Counted from the stretch's first letter, positions 1 through 11,340 are shown. The stretch: 64,000 nucleotides of DNA from Megaustenia siamemsis (GCA_032433765.1 JAVIAB010000160.1:62001-126000), one strand, 5' to 3'. Numbers and translations are program-made. The notes: generated from the sequence alone by a model not told the origin.

Positions 1-790
1 TTATTTTTTTCTCTTTGCTTCCCTCTATCTCTTCGTCCCTCAATTTTTCCAGTTGTTACAATATATTCCAGTTGAAAATGATTATTGTTTCTTTCTAATA
101 TTGGAAATTAGCTCTCTTTTTTCTTTTACCTCTCTCAGAACATCTTCATTACTCTTCTTAGCTGTCCATGGTACTCTCAACATTCTTCTGTAAAACCACA
201 TTTCTACAGACTCCAGTGATTTTCTTGTCTGTTGTCCTATTTTCCATAATTCGCATCCATATGTTAAGACTGGCTCTACGTAACATTTGAGAACTCTTTT
301 TCTTGTTTCTATTGTTAAAAATGGATTGCATAGTATTTTCCTCATTTTTTGGAAAGCTGCTTTTGCCTGAGCCATTCTGCATCTCACCTCTTTTGTACAT
401 CTTCCGTCTGAGGTTAACAAAGTTCCCAAATATTTAAATGCATTTACCTGTTTTAATATTGTCCCACTTGTCTTTAGTTTGCACTGAGGTGATGTCTTTT
501 TTTTTTTTGTTACCATTACCTCTGTATTTTTGCTATTAAGGCTGAGTCCTTTATTTTTTGTTTTCTTTCATTATAATGTCCAACATTTCTTGTAACTCAT
601 TTTCACTCTTAGCGATTAAGACTGTATCATCAGCATGCCTTAGATTATTTATATTATGACCTCCAATTGTTATTCCAGGCATTCCCCTTATGGATCTTAA
701 AATAATCTCACTATAAATATTAAACAAATCTGGTGACAGCACATAACCTTGTTCAACACCCTGTTTTATTTGTTTAAACATTCCCAATTG
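1..790 (-). mobile_element. LINE-A fragment, RT palm to C-terminal region, truncated at window edge
   Basis: Reading leftwards, the minus strand encodes the end of a non-LTR reverse transcriptase. First comes a palm segment with GVEQGYVLSPDLF and RHADDTVLIA (about 787-551). A thumb and C-terminal segment follows, with FKYLGTLLTSDGRC, RKRVLKCYVEPVLTYGCELW and FYRRMLRVPWTAKK (about 516-82). The YADD catalytic box reads HADD, so the tyrosine is lost, and the two segments are in different frames. It is therefore a dead copy. The same family recurs at 17441, 20164, 26386, 28620 and 37256. The wider group is usually annotated as endonuclease-reverse transcriptase or craniofacial development protein 2-like; the exact clade (RTE/jockey-like) was not assigned. 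Confidence 0.85.
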
Positions 791-794
791 GTTG

Positions 795-1884
795 GCTATG
801 AAGCTACCGAGGTCGTAATAGGGGAATCCATCGAAAATGTGTTGTCAGGACTCTTGTCATCTACACGGATGATTCTGTATCTCGCAGACAGCGCAGCAGT
901 TGGGGTTTTGTAGCATACCAACATGGCAAAAAAGTTGCTTGGGAATCTGACAAGTGTAGCTTTACGGTGTCCAGCATGAGAATGGAGACAGAATTAGCAA
1001 CGGCGGCGATAACATGGTTAGTTACACAGAACGTGGATCACGCAGTCTTGGTGACTGACTCGCAAAGTATGCTACAGAAGATTGACAGACAGCGTCTGCG
1101 GCCAGAGTGGATGCAGGTCTTGGATGACTCTACAGTGAGTGCGTTAACCTGGGTGTACTGTCCAGGACATGCTGGTGTACATGGCAATGAAATAGCCGAT
1201 AAGTTCGCTGGCAGCTCTTGGATGGCTCTACAGTGAGTGCGTTAACCTGGATGTACTGTCCAGGACATGCTGGTGTACATGGCAATGAAATAGCCGATAA
1301 CCTCGCGGGCAGCTCTTGGATGGCTCTACAGTGAGTGCGTTAACCTGGGTGTACTGTCCAGGACATGCTGGAGTACATGGCAATGAAATAGCCGATAAGT
1401 TCGCTGGCAGCTCTTGGATGACTCTACAGTGAGTGCGTTAACCTGGGTGTACTGTCCAGGACATGCTGGTGTACATGGCAATGAAATAGTCGATAAGTTC
1501 GCTGGCAGCTCATGGATGACTCTACAGTGAGTGCGTTAACCTGGGTGTACTGTCCAGGACATGCTGGTGTACATGGCAATGAAATAGTCGATAAGTTCGC
1601 TGGCAGCTCTTGGATGGCTCTACAGTGAGTGCGTTAACCTGGGTGTACTGTCCAGTACATGCTGGTGTACATGGCAATGAAATAGTCGATAAGTTCGCTG
1701 GCAGCTCTTGGATGGCTCTACAGTGAGTGCGTTAACCTGGGTGTACTGTCCAGGACATGCTGGTGTACATGGCAATGAAATAGCCGATAAGTTCGCTGGC
1801 AGCTCTTGCATTGAGTTTGGCCTTACTCTCGACAAAGAGGACATCGCCAAGTTTGTTATTAATTCTTTAAGAGAAGAGGATGAG
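795..1884 (+). mobile_element. LINE-G-type RNase H fragment, partly converted into tandem repeats
   Basis: From 856 the plus strand encodes a ribonuclease H domain: VIYTDDS, MRMETE, VTDSQSM and GHAGVHGNEIADKFAGSS. These supply the four expected acidic residues (D, E, D, D). The best match within the window is the RNase H of the LINE-G copy at 46975-49320. The reading frame is intact to about 1220, then the last third of the domain is repeated seven times (1123-1808). The original C-terminal sequence resumes after the array (IEFGLTLDKEDIAKFVINSLREED) and runs straight into the 38-bp array. No RT is attached, so this is a 5'-truncated or rearranged fragment. Confidence 0.8.
1123..1808 (+). repeat. 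98-bp tandem array, seven copies, made from RNase H coding sequence
   Basis: Unit starts (gatggctctacag or gatgactctacag) fall at 1123, 1221, 1319, 1417, 1515, 1613 and 1711, exactly 98 bp apart. Copies differ by only a few substitutions. Each unit encodes the end of the RNase H domain, SALTWVYCPGHAGVHGNEIAD. Because 98 is not a multiple of three, the frame shifts at every copy, so the array cannot encode a longer protein. Confidence 0.95.
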
Positions 1885-2402
1885 TATGGGTGGGACAATG
1901 GTATAGAGAGACTAAGGAGGAGAATGGGTGGGGCGATACATTTAGAGAGACTGAGGAGAAGAACTGATGGGACAATTGTATAGAGAGACTGAGGAGGAAA
2001 ATGAGTGGGACAATAAATTTAGAGAGACTGAGGAGAACGGGTGGGACAATGGTATAGAGAGACTGAGGAGGAGAATGGGTAGGACAATAAATTTAGAGAG
2101 ACTGAGGAGTAGAATTGGTGGGACAATGATATAGAGAGACTGATGAGGAGAATGGGTTGGACAATGATATAGAGAGACTGCGGAGTAGAATTGGTGGGAC
2201 AATGGTATAGAGAGACTGAGGAGGAGAATGTGTGGGACAATGGTATAGAGAGACTGAGGAGGATAATGGGTGCGACAATGATATAGAGAGACTGAGGAGG
2301 AGAATGGGTTGGACAATGATATAGAGAGACTGCGGAGGATAATGGGTGGAACAATGATATAGAGAGACTGAGGAGGATAATGGGTGCGACAATGATATAG
2401 AG
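1885..2402. repeat. 38-bp minisatellite, left part (interrupted by hAT)
   Basis: Degenerate 38-bp units of the type gacaatgatatagagagact followed by gaggaggagaatgggtgg. The first unit grows out of the LINE coding sequence immediately upstream (GWDNGIERLRRRMG). Units vary more here than in the right part (4374-5603). The right edge is the 8-bp target site atatagag (2395-2402) of the hAT insertion. Confidence 0.9.
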
Positions 2403-4373
2403 CAGAGATGGCCAATTAGGTGCCAGCGGGCCACAAGTGGCCCGCGACGTCCTTTTTGTGGCCCGCGGCGGATAAAAAATAAAATCAGGTTGCATTGAGC
2501 AAAATGTCCTGGGTAAAATTGATTTAAAATTTGTTACAGTAACTTCTACCGTGGAGAAAGCTAACTCAAATATTCCCTAGTAGACCTATGTTTAAAACTC
2601 GAAACACTCTAATAGTTAGTTTAACGTCGACTCCCCGTCATTCCCCGCCCATCCTTTTTTTTCCTTTTGATCATCCTGCGACCGACTTAAGCAAAGGAAG
2701 AAGCCAACGAATGGTTCTAGAGCTGACTCTCGGTTCAGCGAGTTCAAACAGTTTCCGCCAAGAAATATTGTCTGTCACCCACCTCCTCCACCCCAACACA
2801 TTCACCTCACAATTATTTTACTTTCAGTTTCTTTCTCTCCAAACCTCTTTTCATCAGTCAAAATTATATATCCGATCTGATCATTCTGATTTTGGCGAGT
2901 TACAGTGAACAGTTCCATTTTAACAGGAAACAGTGCTATTGTTGTAATCTGTGTTTTCATTGTCTGTTGCTTCGGTCGTGGTGTAATATGAACAATAAAC
3001 GTCAATTAAATGAAAAATCAGATTTTTTCATGAGAAATGGGAACATGATTTTTTATTTATCAACAATAAGGATAGCAAACCGCAGTGCCTTGTGTGTTTG
3101 CAAGTGTTGTCTGTAAATAACGAGTTTAATCTTAAACGGCATTACACACAGCACCACGCCGCTAAATACAAGGACTACATTGGTACAATACGTTCTACAC
3201 TTGTGTGCGATTTGAAGAAAAAGGTTAGTGCTCAGAAATCTGTTTTTACTACATTAACAACAAAACAAACAAGTTCCTTAATGGCATCGTTTGTTGTAAG
3301 CGCAGAGATAGCGAAATAAAAAAAAATCATTATGTGACGGTGACTTCGTAAAGCGTTGTTCTATTAGCATGGCGCGTGCATTTGGGGAAGAAACATGATA
3401 CCAACAAAGAACTGATCAGAAAAATGTCTGATCCACATTTTAACAGCGTATTGGCCTTTTTAACTGATATCACCCAGCACATGAATGAACTCAACGTGAA
3501 GCTACAGGGACGTTCCCAAACAGTCTCAGATTGGGTAGGACACCTAGATGGATTTATAAGTCAACTAAAAGTTTTTAGATTTACCCTGGCCAAAGAAAAC
3601 TTCATTCATTTTCCTTCGTGCAAAGAATTGATTGAGGAGCGCAGTGACACTGATTTCAAATTTTCTGTATTAATGTTAGACAAAATTTTGGAGCAATTCA
3701 ATGAACGATTTTCTGACTTCAGTGGTATACGACCAGAACTGGCATTGTTTAACAACCCTATGAAGTGTGACATTTTCCAACAACATGACACTTTTCAGTT
3801 GGAGTTATGTAACCTCCAAAGTGACCCCTTTTTCCAGTCAAGGATGCAGATAGGAGTTGACTTTTGGAAACTTGTGCCACAGGAAAAATATCCCGCATTG
3901 AGTGATTTCAGTTTGAAAATTACTTCTATGTTCGGAAGCACATAAAAGTGAATGCGCTTTTTCAACAATGAAGGCGATTAAATCGTCACAAAGAAACCGA
4001 CTCACTGATGACCACCTTCAGGATTTATTACGATATATATCATCATCTTTGATGAACTTGTTGCTGCACATGAACGTCCACATTGTTCTCATTAAGGTTT
4101 GTTACATGTCAACTTTAAAATGACCTAACTAAAACATGTTTGTTAAACAATATAAATAGCAAATTTTATTCATTTTTATAAATCAGCTAGGCATGTTTAA
4201 CTCTGTTGCAATAAAATGATTTATGTAAGCAAATAATGCCGATAAATAACAAAAATATTATCTTAAAACAAATGCCTAGTTTATGTGTATTGATGTTGTT
4301 ATGTGTGTGGCTCGCCAGACGAAAAATAATAAAAGAAAGTGGCCCGCCATTTGAGAGAAATTGGCCCTCCTTG
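2403..4373 (+). mobile_element. hAT-superfamily DNA transposon, defective, with TIRs and 8-bp TSD
   Basis: The element begins CAGAGATGGCCAATT and ends in the inverse of CAAGGAGGGCCAATTT, imperfect terminal inverted repeats with the hAT-type CA start. It is flanked by the identical 8-bp duplication atatagag (2395-2402 and 4374-4381), the target length typical of hAT. Subterminal GTGGCCCGC motifs occur at both ends. It sits inside the 38-bp minisatellite and so is younger than that array. At 1,971 bp it is shorter than an autonomous hAT, and its transposase is broken and internally deleted. About 600 bp at the 5' end (2420-2990) carries no recognisable coding sequence. Confidence 0.9.
2990..4060 (+). 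pseudogene. Broken hAT transposase (ZBED/GTF2IRD2-like)
   Basis: Three pieces in different frames can be read. The first (about 3081-3320) holds a BED-type zinc finger, QCLVCLQVLSVNNEFNLKRH then YTQHH (C-x2-C with two histidines). The second (3376-3945) has MSDPHFNSVLAFLTDITQHM, NELNVKLQGRSQTVSDW and FSLKITSMFGST, the helical region before the dimerisation domain. The third (about 3946-4050) reads SECAFSTMKAIKSSQRNRLT, DDHLQDLLRYI, the start of the hAT C-terminal dimerisation motif. Frameshifts occur near 3060, 3320 and 3945. The RNase H-like catalytic core between the first and second pieces is missing. Overall similarity is to GTF2IRD2/ZBED5-like transposase-derived proteins, from family knowledge rather than a search. 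Confidence 0.8.
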
Positions 4374-5603
4374 ATATAGAGAGATTGAGGCGGAGAATAG
4401 GTGGGACAATGATATAGAGAGACTAAGGATGAGAATATGTGGGACAATGATAGAGACTAAGGAGGATAATGGGTGGGACAATGATATAGAGAGACTAAGG
4501 ATGAGAATATGTGGGACAATGATAGAGAGACTAAGGAGGATAATGGGTGGAACAATGATATAGAGAGACTGAGGAGGATAATGGGTGCGACAATGATATA
4601 GAGAGACTGAGGAGGATAATGGGTGGGACAATGATATAGAGAGACTAAGGATGAGAATATGTGGGACAATGATAGAGAGACTAAGGAGGATAATGGGTGG
4701 AACAATGATATAGAGATACTAAGGATGAGAATATGTGGGACAATGATATAGAGAGACTGAGGAGGAGAATAGGTGGGACAATGATATAGAGAGACTGAGG
4801 AGGAGAATAGGTGGGACAATGATATAGAGAGACTGAGGAGGAGAATAGGTGGGACAATGATATAGAGAGACTGAGGAGGAGAATAGGTGGGACAATGATA
4901 TAGAGAGGCTGAGGAGGAGAATAGGTGGGACAATGATATGGAGAGACTGAGGAGGAGAATAGGTGGGACAATGATATAGAGAGACTGAGGAGGATAATGG
5001 GTGCGACAATGATATAGAGAGACTGAGGAGGAGAATAGGTGGGACAATGATATAGAGAGACTGAGGAGGAGAATAGGTGGGACAATGATATAGAGAGACT
5101 GAGGAGGAGAATAGGTGGGACAATGATATAGAGAGACTGAGGAGGAGAATAGGTGGGACAATGGTATAGAGAGACTGAGGAGGAGAATAGGTGGGACAAT
5201 GGTATAGAGAGACTGAGGAGGAGAATAGGTGGGACAATGATATAGAGAGACTGAGGAGGAGAATAGGTGGGACAATGATATAGAGAGACTGAGGAGGAGA
5301 ATAGGTGGGACAATGATATAGAGAGACTGAGGAGGAGAATAGGTGGGACAATGATATAGAGAGACTGAGGAGGAGAATAGGTGGGACAATGATATAGAGA
5401 GACTGAGGAGGAGAATAGGTGGGACAATGGTATAGAGAGACTGAGGAGGAGAATAGGTGGGACAATGATATAGAGAGACTGAGGAGGAGAATAGGTGGGA
5501 CAATGATATAGAGAGACTGAGGAGGAGAATAGGTGGGACAATGATATAGAAAGACTGAGGAGGAGAATAGGTGGGACAATGGTATAGAGAGACTGAGGAG
5601 TCA
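4374..5603. repeat. 38-bp minisatellite, right part (more homogeneous)
   Basis: About 32 units of 38 bp, with spacing confirmed for example at 5043 and 5081. From about 4740 on, most units are nearly identical (gagaataggtgggacaatga, tatagagagactgaggag). The leftmost units are more variable. Long minus-strand frames (up to 348 codons) arise only because three units make 114 bp with no stop. They show the low complexity of translated repeats and are not genes. Confidence 0.95.
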
Positions 5604-5877
5604 ATAGGTGTGAAAAGGATCTGGCCGATCCGGAGTGAAGGTAAATATAAAGACTTGAATCGAGTGTCTTAACAAAAGTGTTTTCAACAATTTCTGCTCG
5701 GCCGCTTGTCCAGAAGTGTTATGAGACTTAGAGCTTTGCGATAAAAGCTGATATATCTGTAATCAACACCTTACAGGAACAGTTAGTCTGCATAAGCTTC
5801 GAGAAATACTGAGACGGGCGATGGAGCAGACATGGGGATGCAACGAAACTATTCTATGAATATAATAAAATATTTTA
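5604..5877. other. Unique spacer, nothing recognised
   Basis: Non-repetitive sequence between two arrays. No open frame, splice-bounded exon or transposon motif could be supported on either strand. Confidence 0.5.
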
Positions 5878-6766
5878 AAAATATATAATATAATATAATA
5901 TAATATAATATAATATAATATAATATAATATAATATAATATAATATAATATAATATAATATAATATAATATAATATAATATAATATAATATAATATAATA
6001 TAATATAATATAATATAATATAATATAATATAATATAATATAATATAATATAATATAATATAATATAATATAATATAATATAATATAATATAATATAATA
6101 TAATATAATATAATATAATATAAATTTAATATAAATTTAATATAATATAATATAATATAATATAATATAATATAATATAATATAATATAATATAATATAA
6201 TATAATATAATATAACATAACATAACATAACATAACACAACACAACACAACACAACACAACACAACACAACACAACACAACACAACACAACACAACACAA
6301 ACACAACACAACACAACACAACACAACATAACATAACATAATATAATATAATATATTATAATATAATATAATAGAGTATAGTATAGAATAGAATAGAGTA
6401 TAGAATAGAATAGAATAGAGTATAGTATAGAATAGAATAGAATAGAATAGAGTAGAGTATAGTATTGTATAGTATAGTACAGTACAGTACAGTACAGTAC
6501 AGTACAGTACAGTACAGTACAGTACAGTACAGTACAGTACAGTACAGTACAGTACAGTACAGTACTGTACAGTATAGTATAGTACAGTACAGTATAGTAT
6601 AGTATAGTATAATATAATATAATATAGTATAATATAGTATAATATAGTATAATATAATATAGTATAATATAATATAATATAATATAATATAATATAATAT
6701 AATATAATAGAATAGAATAGAATAGAATAGAATAGAATAGAATAGAATAGAATAGAATAGAATAGA
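5878..6766. repeat. Pentanucleotide satellite in homogeneous variant blocks
   Basis: Almost 900 bp of 5-bp repeats arranged as blocks of successive variants. The order is TAATA (to about 6212), a short TAACA block, CAACA (about 6236-6325), TAACA and TAATA again, then mixed TAGAA/TAGTA (about 6374-6475). CAGTA follows (about 6476-6565), then TAGTA/TAATA (to about 6708) and a final TAGAA block. Neighbouring blocks usually differ by one base of the unit. Cysteine- or tyrosine-rich minus-strand frames here are repeat artefacts. Confidence 0.95.
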
Positions 6767-6817
6767 TGACTAGCTCTTGCTGCTAAACGCTTTTTGATTT
6801 AACTCAGTTTTCTATTC

Positions 6818-7794
6818 CCCTGTTTTATTTTCTCCTGTTATCTACTCCCCTGTTATCTATTCTATGGTATCTACTCCCCTGTTATCTATTCACCTGTTAT
6901 CTATTCACCTGTTATCTATTCACCTGTTATCTATTCACTTATTATCTACTCTCCTGTTATCTATTCACCTGTTATCTACTCCCCTGTTATCTACTCCCCT
7001 GTTATCTATTCACCTGTTATCTATTCACCTGTTATCTATTCACCTGTTATCTATTCACCTGTTATCTATTCACCTATTATCTACTCTCCTGTTATCTATT
7101 CACCTGTTATCTATTCACCTGTTATCTACTCCCCTGTTATCTATTCACCTGTTATCTACTCCCCTGTTATCTATTCACCTGTTATCGATTCACCTGTTAT
7201 CTATTCACCTGTTATCTACTCCCCTTTTATCTTCTCCCCTGTTATCTATTCTATGGCATCTACTCTCCTGTTATCTATTCACCTGTTATCTATTCTATGA
7301 TATCTACACTCCTGTTATCTATTCACCTGTTATCTATTCACCTGTTATCTACTCCCCTTTTATCTTCTCCCCTGTTATCTATTCTATGGTATCTACTCTC
7401 CTGTTATCTATTCACCTGTTATCTATTCTATGATATCTACACTCCTGTTATCTATTCACCTGTTATCTATTCTATGGTATCTACTCTCCCGTTATCTATT
7501 CACCTGTTATCTATTCTATGGTATCTACACTCCTGTTATCTATTCACCTGTTATCGATTCACCTGTTATCTATTCACATGTTATCTACTCCCCTTTTATC
7601 TTCTCCCCTGTTATCTATTCACCTGTTATCTATCCTATGGTATCTACACTCCTGTTATCTATTCACCTGTTATCTATTCTATGGTATCTACTCTCCTGTT
7701 ATCTATTCACCTGTTGTCTATTCTATGGTATCTACTCTCCTGTTATCTATTCACCTGTTATCTATTCTATGGTATCTACTCTCCTGTTATCGTT
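6818..7794. repeat. 15-bp minisatellite with higher-order pattern
   Basis: Units of cacctgttatctatt and related 15-mers (ctcccctgttatcta, ctatggtatctactc). In the right half, blocks ending in a 'ctatggtatctac' unit recur as a composite repeat. Since 15 is a multiple of three, open frames of up to 189 codons (SIHLL-type repeats) run through it. No start context, conserved domain or splice structure supports coding. Confidence 0.9.
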
Positions 7795-8299
7795 GTACTT
7801 GAACGTGTGTCGCTAAGTCACTGGAATTCTTGCTCCCACTATATATGTTAAATCTTTATAATTTCCATGACAGAAGTCGTGTATATCGCAAATGAGAAAC
7901 AGAACATCAACACAACATTAGTTGGCAGACAACTAAAATAAGTGGAGAAATTTAAATATCTAGAAAGTCTAGGGACAAACAACTCATAAGCAGCAGAAAT
8001 AGACTAAATACAAAGAAGCTTCACAAATCATTGGACTGCAATCACCACTATTGTCCAACAAGGAAATTACTCAAGTAGCAAAACGGGCACTCTACAATAC
8101 AATCTTTACCCCAATGTTGTGCTCCCAATGAAAGACCTGGAATCTAGACTCAATGCCAATACAAAAAAAAAAAAAAATAAACAACTAACGAGATTAAATC
8201 TGTTAGACGAATAATAGAAAACAGACTGAGAGATAAGATCAGAAATGAAGAACAGAAAAAAGCTAGGAATAATTCCCGCCATAGAGGATGTACAACAGG

Positions 8300-8414
8300 C
8301 GTAATACCGACCACATTACCCCAAAAATCATGTGCCGAAGGTCTGACAATATATGGTTACTAACACCATATTCCTTATACGCCACTTGGCTTGACGGGGG
8401 CACTTTACTTTTTT
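8300..8414 (+). mobile_element. tRNA-derived SINE, 3' fragment
   Basis: Matches the 3' half of the SINE at 46431-46698: gtaataccgaccacattacc, then 'atatggttactaacaccata', 'cgccacttggcttgacgggg' and 'cactttacttttt'. The tRNA-like head is missing. It is inserted in LINE-C; no clear target duplication was found. Confidence 0.8.
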
Positions 8415-8614
8415 CAAAGAGCACATACAGAAACAACAGATAAAACGGTTTGACCGCATGATAAAGCAGAGAAATCAAAACAAAATAAAACGAGCCTTTA
8501 AATAAACGTTGTGACAACATCCGACTCAAAGGCCGTTCACGAAAAAGATGGAAGAATTGAATATTACAAACACTAGGAAATATAACCGCAGCAGAGGCCA
8601 ACAGAAGAGTAAAA

Positions 8615-10125
8615 GATGGATTGATGGAATATTAGAAACACTAGGAAATATAACAGCAGGAGAGGCGAACAGAAGAGTAAAAGATGGATTGATGGAATAT
8701 TAGAAACACTAGAAAATATAACAGCAGGAGAAGTCAACAGAAGAGCTAAAGATGGATTGATGGAATATTAGAAACACCAGGAAACATAACAACAGGAGAG
8801 GTCAACAGAAGAGCAAAAGATGGATTGATGGAATATTAGAAACACTAGGAAATATAACAGCAGGAGAAGTCAACAGGAGAGTAAAAGATGGATTGATAGA
8901 ATATTAGAAACACTAGGAAATATAACAGCAGGAGAGGTCAATAGAAGAGCAAAAGATGGATTGATGGAATATTAGAAAAAAAAAACTAGGAAATATAACA
9001 GCAGCAGAGGCAAAAAGAAGAGTAAAATATGGATTGATGGAATATTAGAAAAAAAAAACTAGGAAATATAACAGCAGCAGAGGCAAAAAGAAGAATAAAA
9101 TATGGATTGATGGAATATTAGAACCACTAGGAAATATAACAGCAGGAGAAGTCAACAGATGAGCTAAAGATGGATTGTTGGAATATTAGAACCACTAGGA
9201 AATATAACAGCAGGAGAAGTCAACAGAAGAGCTAAAGATGGATTGTTGGAATATTAGAAAAAAAACTGGGAAATATAACAGCAGCAGAGGCAAACAGAAG
9301 AGCTAAAGATAGATTGATGGAATATTAGAAACACTAGGAAATATAACAGCAGGAGAGGCAAACAGAAGAGTAAAAGATGGATTGATGGAATATTAGAAAC
9401 ACTAGGAAATATAACAGCAGGAGAAGTCAACAGGAGAGTAAACGATGGATTGATGGAATATTAGAAACACTAGGAAATATAACAGCAGGAGAAGTCAACA
9501 GAAGAGCAAAAGATGGATTGATGGAATATTAGAAACACTAGGAAATATAACAGCAGGAGAAGTCAACAGAAGAGCAAAAGATGGATTGATGGAATATTAG
9601 AAAAAAAAACTAGGAAAAATAACAGCAGCAGAGGCAAACAGAAGAGTAAAAGATGGATTGATGGAATATTAGAAACACTAGGAAACATAACAGCAGAAGT
9701 AAACAGAAGAGAAAAAGATGAATTGATGGAATATTAGAAACACTAGGAAACATAACAGCAGGAGAAGTCAACAGAAGAGCAAAAGATGGATTGATGGAAT
9801 ATTAGAAACACTAGGAAACATAACAGCAGGAGAAGTAAACAGAAGAGAAAAAGATGGATTGATGGAATATTAGAAACACTAGGAAACATAACAGCAGGAG
9901 AAGTAAACAGAAGAGAAAAAGATGAATTGATGGAATATTAGAAACACTAGGAAACATAACAGCAGAAGTAAACAGAAGAGAAAAAGATGAATTGATGGAA
10001 TATTAGAAACACTAGGAAACATAACAGCAGGAGAAGTCAACAGAAGAGCAAAAGATGGATTGATGGAATATTAGAAACACTAGGAAACATAACAGCAGGA
10101 GAAGTCAACAGAAGAGCAAAAGACT
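8615..10125 (+). repeat. 68-bp minisatellite derived from LINE-C 3' coding end (about 22 copies)
   Basis: Units begin gatggattgatggaatatta and recur every 68 bp (for example 8615 and 8683), with small indels in A-runs. Each unit encodes WIDGILETLGNITAGEVNRR plus AK. This is the C-terminal segment seen once in the unexpanded LINE-C copy (WVDGILEALGNITAAEANRR at the end of the 55170-55945 frame). The array is bounded on both sides by the rest of the same LINE. Confidence 0.95.
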
Positions 10126-10190
10126 GCAAGTTATATATTTCTCGACGCTGAAAGGCAAATCAGGAAGATAAAAAAAAGATGACAAATTTC

Positions 10191-10956
10191 CATTTTGGAA
10201 CTATTCTGAACAACAATATAACTTAGCAGCCATACCCCACATTTTCTTGATTGTTACTCGGTCAGTCAAACTGTAACCATCACATGTTGTCATTTTCATT
10301 AGGGCTGACTTGTTACAAATTAAATATTAACCTTCCGAGTTCTCATCAAAATTAATACCAGCTTGAAAACCCCTGGCCTAGACAGTAGAAAGGTCACAGC
10401 GACACAGCCACTGGAGAAATCGACCCCGAACCTGAAGGGTGCAGCAGTCTGGATCAGCAAATCGATTGTTGACCTCGGAAGGTCGTTCGTCAGTTCTGAA
10501 ATTTAGCACACGGTTTCTTATGCCGCCATCATCGTGTTCTGTCGATCAAGGCATCTGTCTTGTGAGCATTAAAGGTTTCTACATATTAGGCTAAATATCC
10601 TTTTACTTTTGTGTTCACCAGTTTCTTCTCATCTGAAAGTGGCATTTTAACTATCTTCTTACTTCGTCTTCTTTTTCTTGTTCCTTATTGGCAGTCTGAT
10701 CCGTCTTTACAATTCTCCACTTTTCGTTTCCCAACCTGGCTGTACAATTTAGCAACAATCTCTGAGTGGTCACGACTTGGATTTAACACGATTCCTATTC
10801 TTTCAATGGAATCAGATTCATTATAATCAGGAATTCCAATATTCGCTAGTAGTGAGACATGTACATGTGTGATCCCCACGTTAAAATGTTTATATAGTAG
10901 AAGCGTAGGAGCAATGTCGCCAATGTCGCTAACAATGAAGGAACTGCTCCACCCTG
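10191..10956. other. Unique sequence, no gene recognised
   Basis: About 770 bp without tandem repeats. Short frames exist (for example 10611-10826) but show no domain, codon pattern or splice-site arrangement that would support a gene. Confidence 0.5.
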
Positions 10957-11017
10957 GATCCGTCCGTCCGTCCGTCCGTCCGTCCGTCCGTCCGTCCGTC
11001 CGTCCATCCATCCATCC

Positions 11018-11079
<62 letters not shown>
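10957..11079. repeat. Compound tetranucleotide microsatellite (CCGT)n(CATC)n(TATC)n
   Basis: A run of ccgt units passes through a few catc units into tatc units, each step differing by one base. Confidence 0.95.
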
Positions 11080-11337
11080 GACTCTTGACTCTAAAGCTCG
11101 TGTTAAAGTATAGTGGACAGTTGCCAATAAAGCATAAAGCTCGAATGTAAAAAAAGGAAGGGGGGTTGAGTTGATATGGATTAGATATGCTAATGAGTAA
11201 TGTTATATTTGATTTAAAATAGCTATTTATAGCTGGGTTTTTCGCCTGATGTAATAATATAGCCTCGCTCACAGCCGGAAATGGTTTGCATGATTTACTC
11301 ACCCCACTTTAGTACAAACATTCCACTGTAAATATAC

Positions 11338-11340
<3 letters not shown>

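Larger units (their letters stand above)
7858..10190 (+). mobile_element. LINE-C 3' half with SINE insertion and internal 68-bp expansion
   Basis: The plus strand carries fragments parallel to the intact LINE-C frame at 55170-55945. These are the KQNIN-type segment, a degenerate KYLGSLGTNNS, LLSNKEIT, then R.RIIENRLRDKIRNEE and IPAIED (about 7900-8299). A SINE fragment interrupts at 8300-8414. LINE-C resumes with QQIKRFDR and KTRFK-like sequence (about 8430-8600). The C-terminal WIDGILETLGNITA.EVNRR segment is then expanded into the 68-bp array. The true 3' end, with the AKDCKLYISRR-like ending and 'gacgctgaaaggcaaatcagg', follows at about 10120-10190. Multiple stops and frameshifts make it non-functional. 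Confidence 0.8.

Noticed and set aside
2588..2908. 106-codon plus-strand open frame at the 5' side of the hAT
   Set aside because: No similarity to transposase or other proteins that I recognise; its composition is like translated untranslated region.
4457..5604. Long minus-strand open frames (307-348 codons) rich in SLSHLFSSSV
   Set aside because: They are translations of the 38-bp minisatellite. All three frames are open with the same period, which is a property of the repeat and not of a gene.
5875..6339. Cysteine- and tyrosine-rich minus-strand frames
   Set aside because: Pentanucleotide repeat translations in all frames.
6864..7851. Plus-strand frames with SIHLL-type repeats
   Set aside because: 15-bp minisatellite artefact; open in several frames at once.
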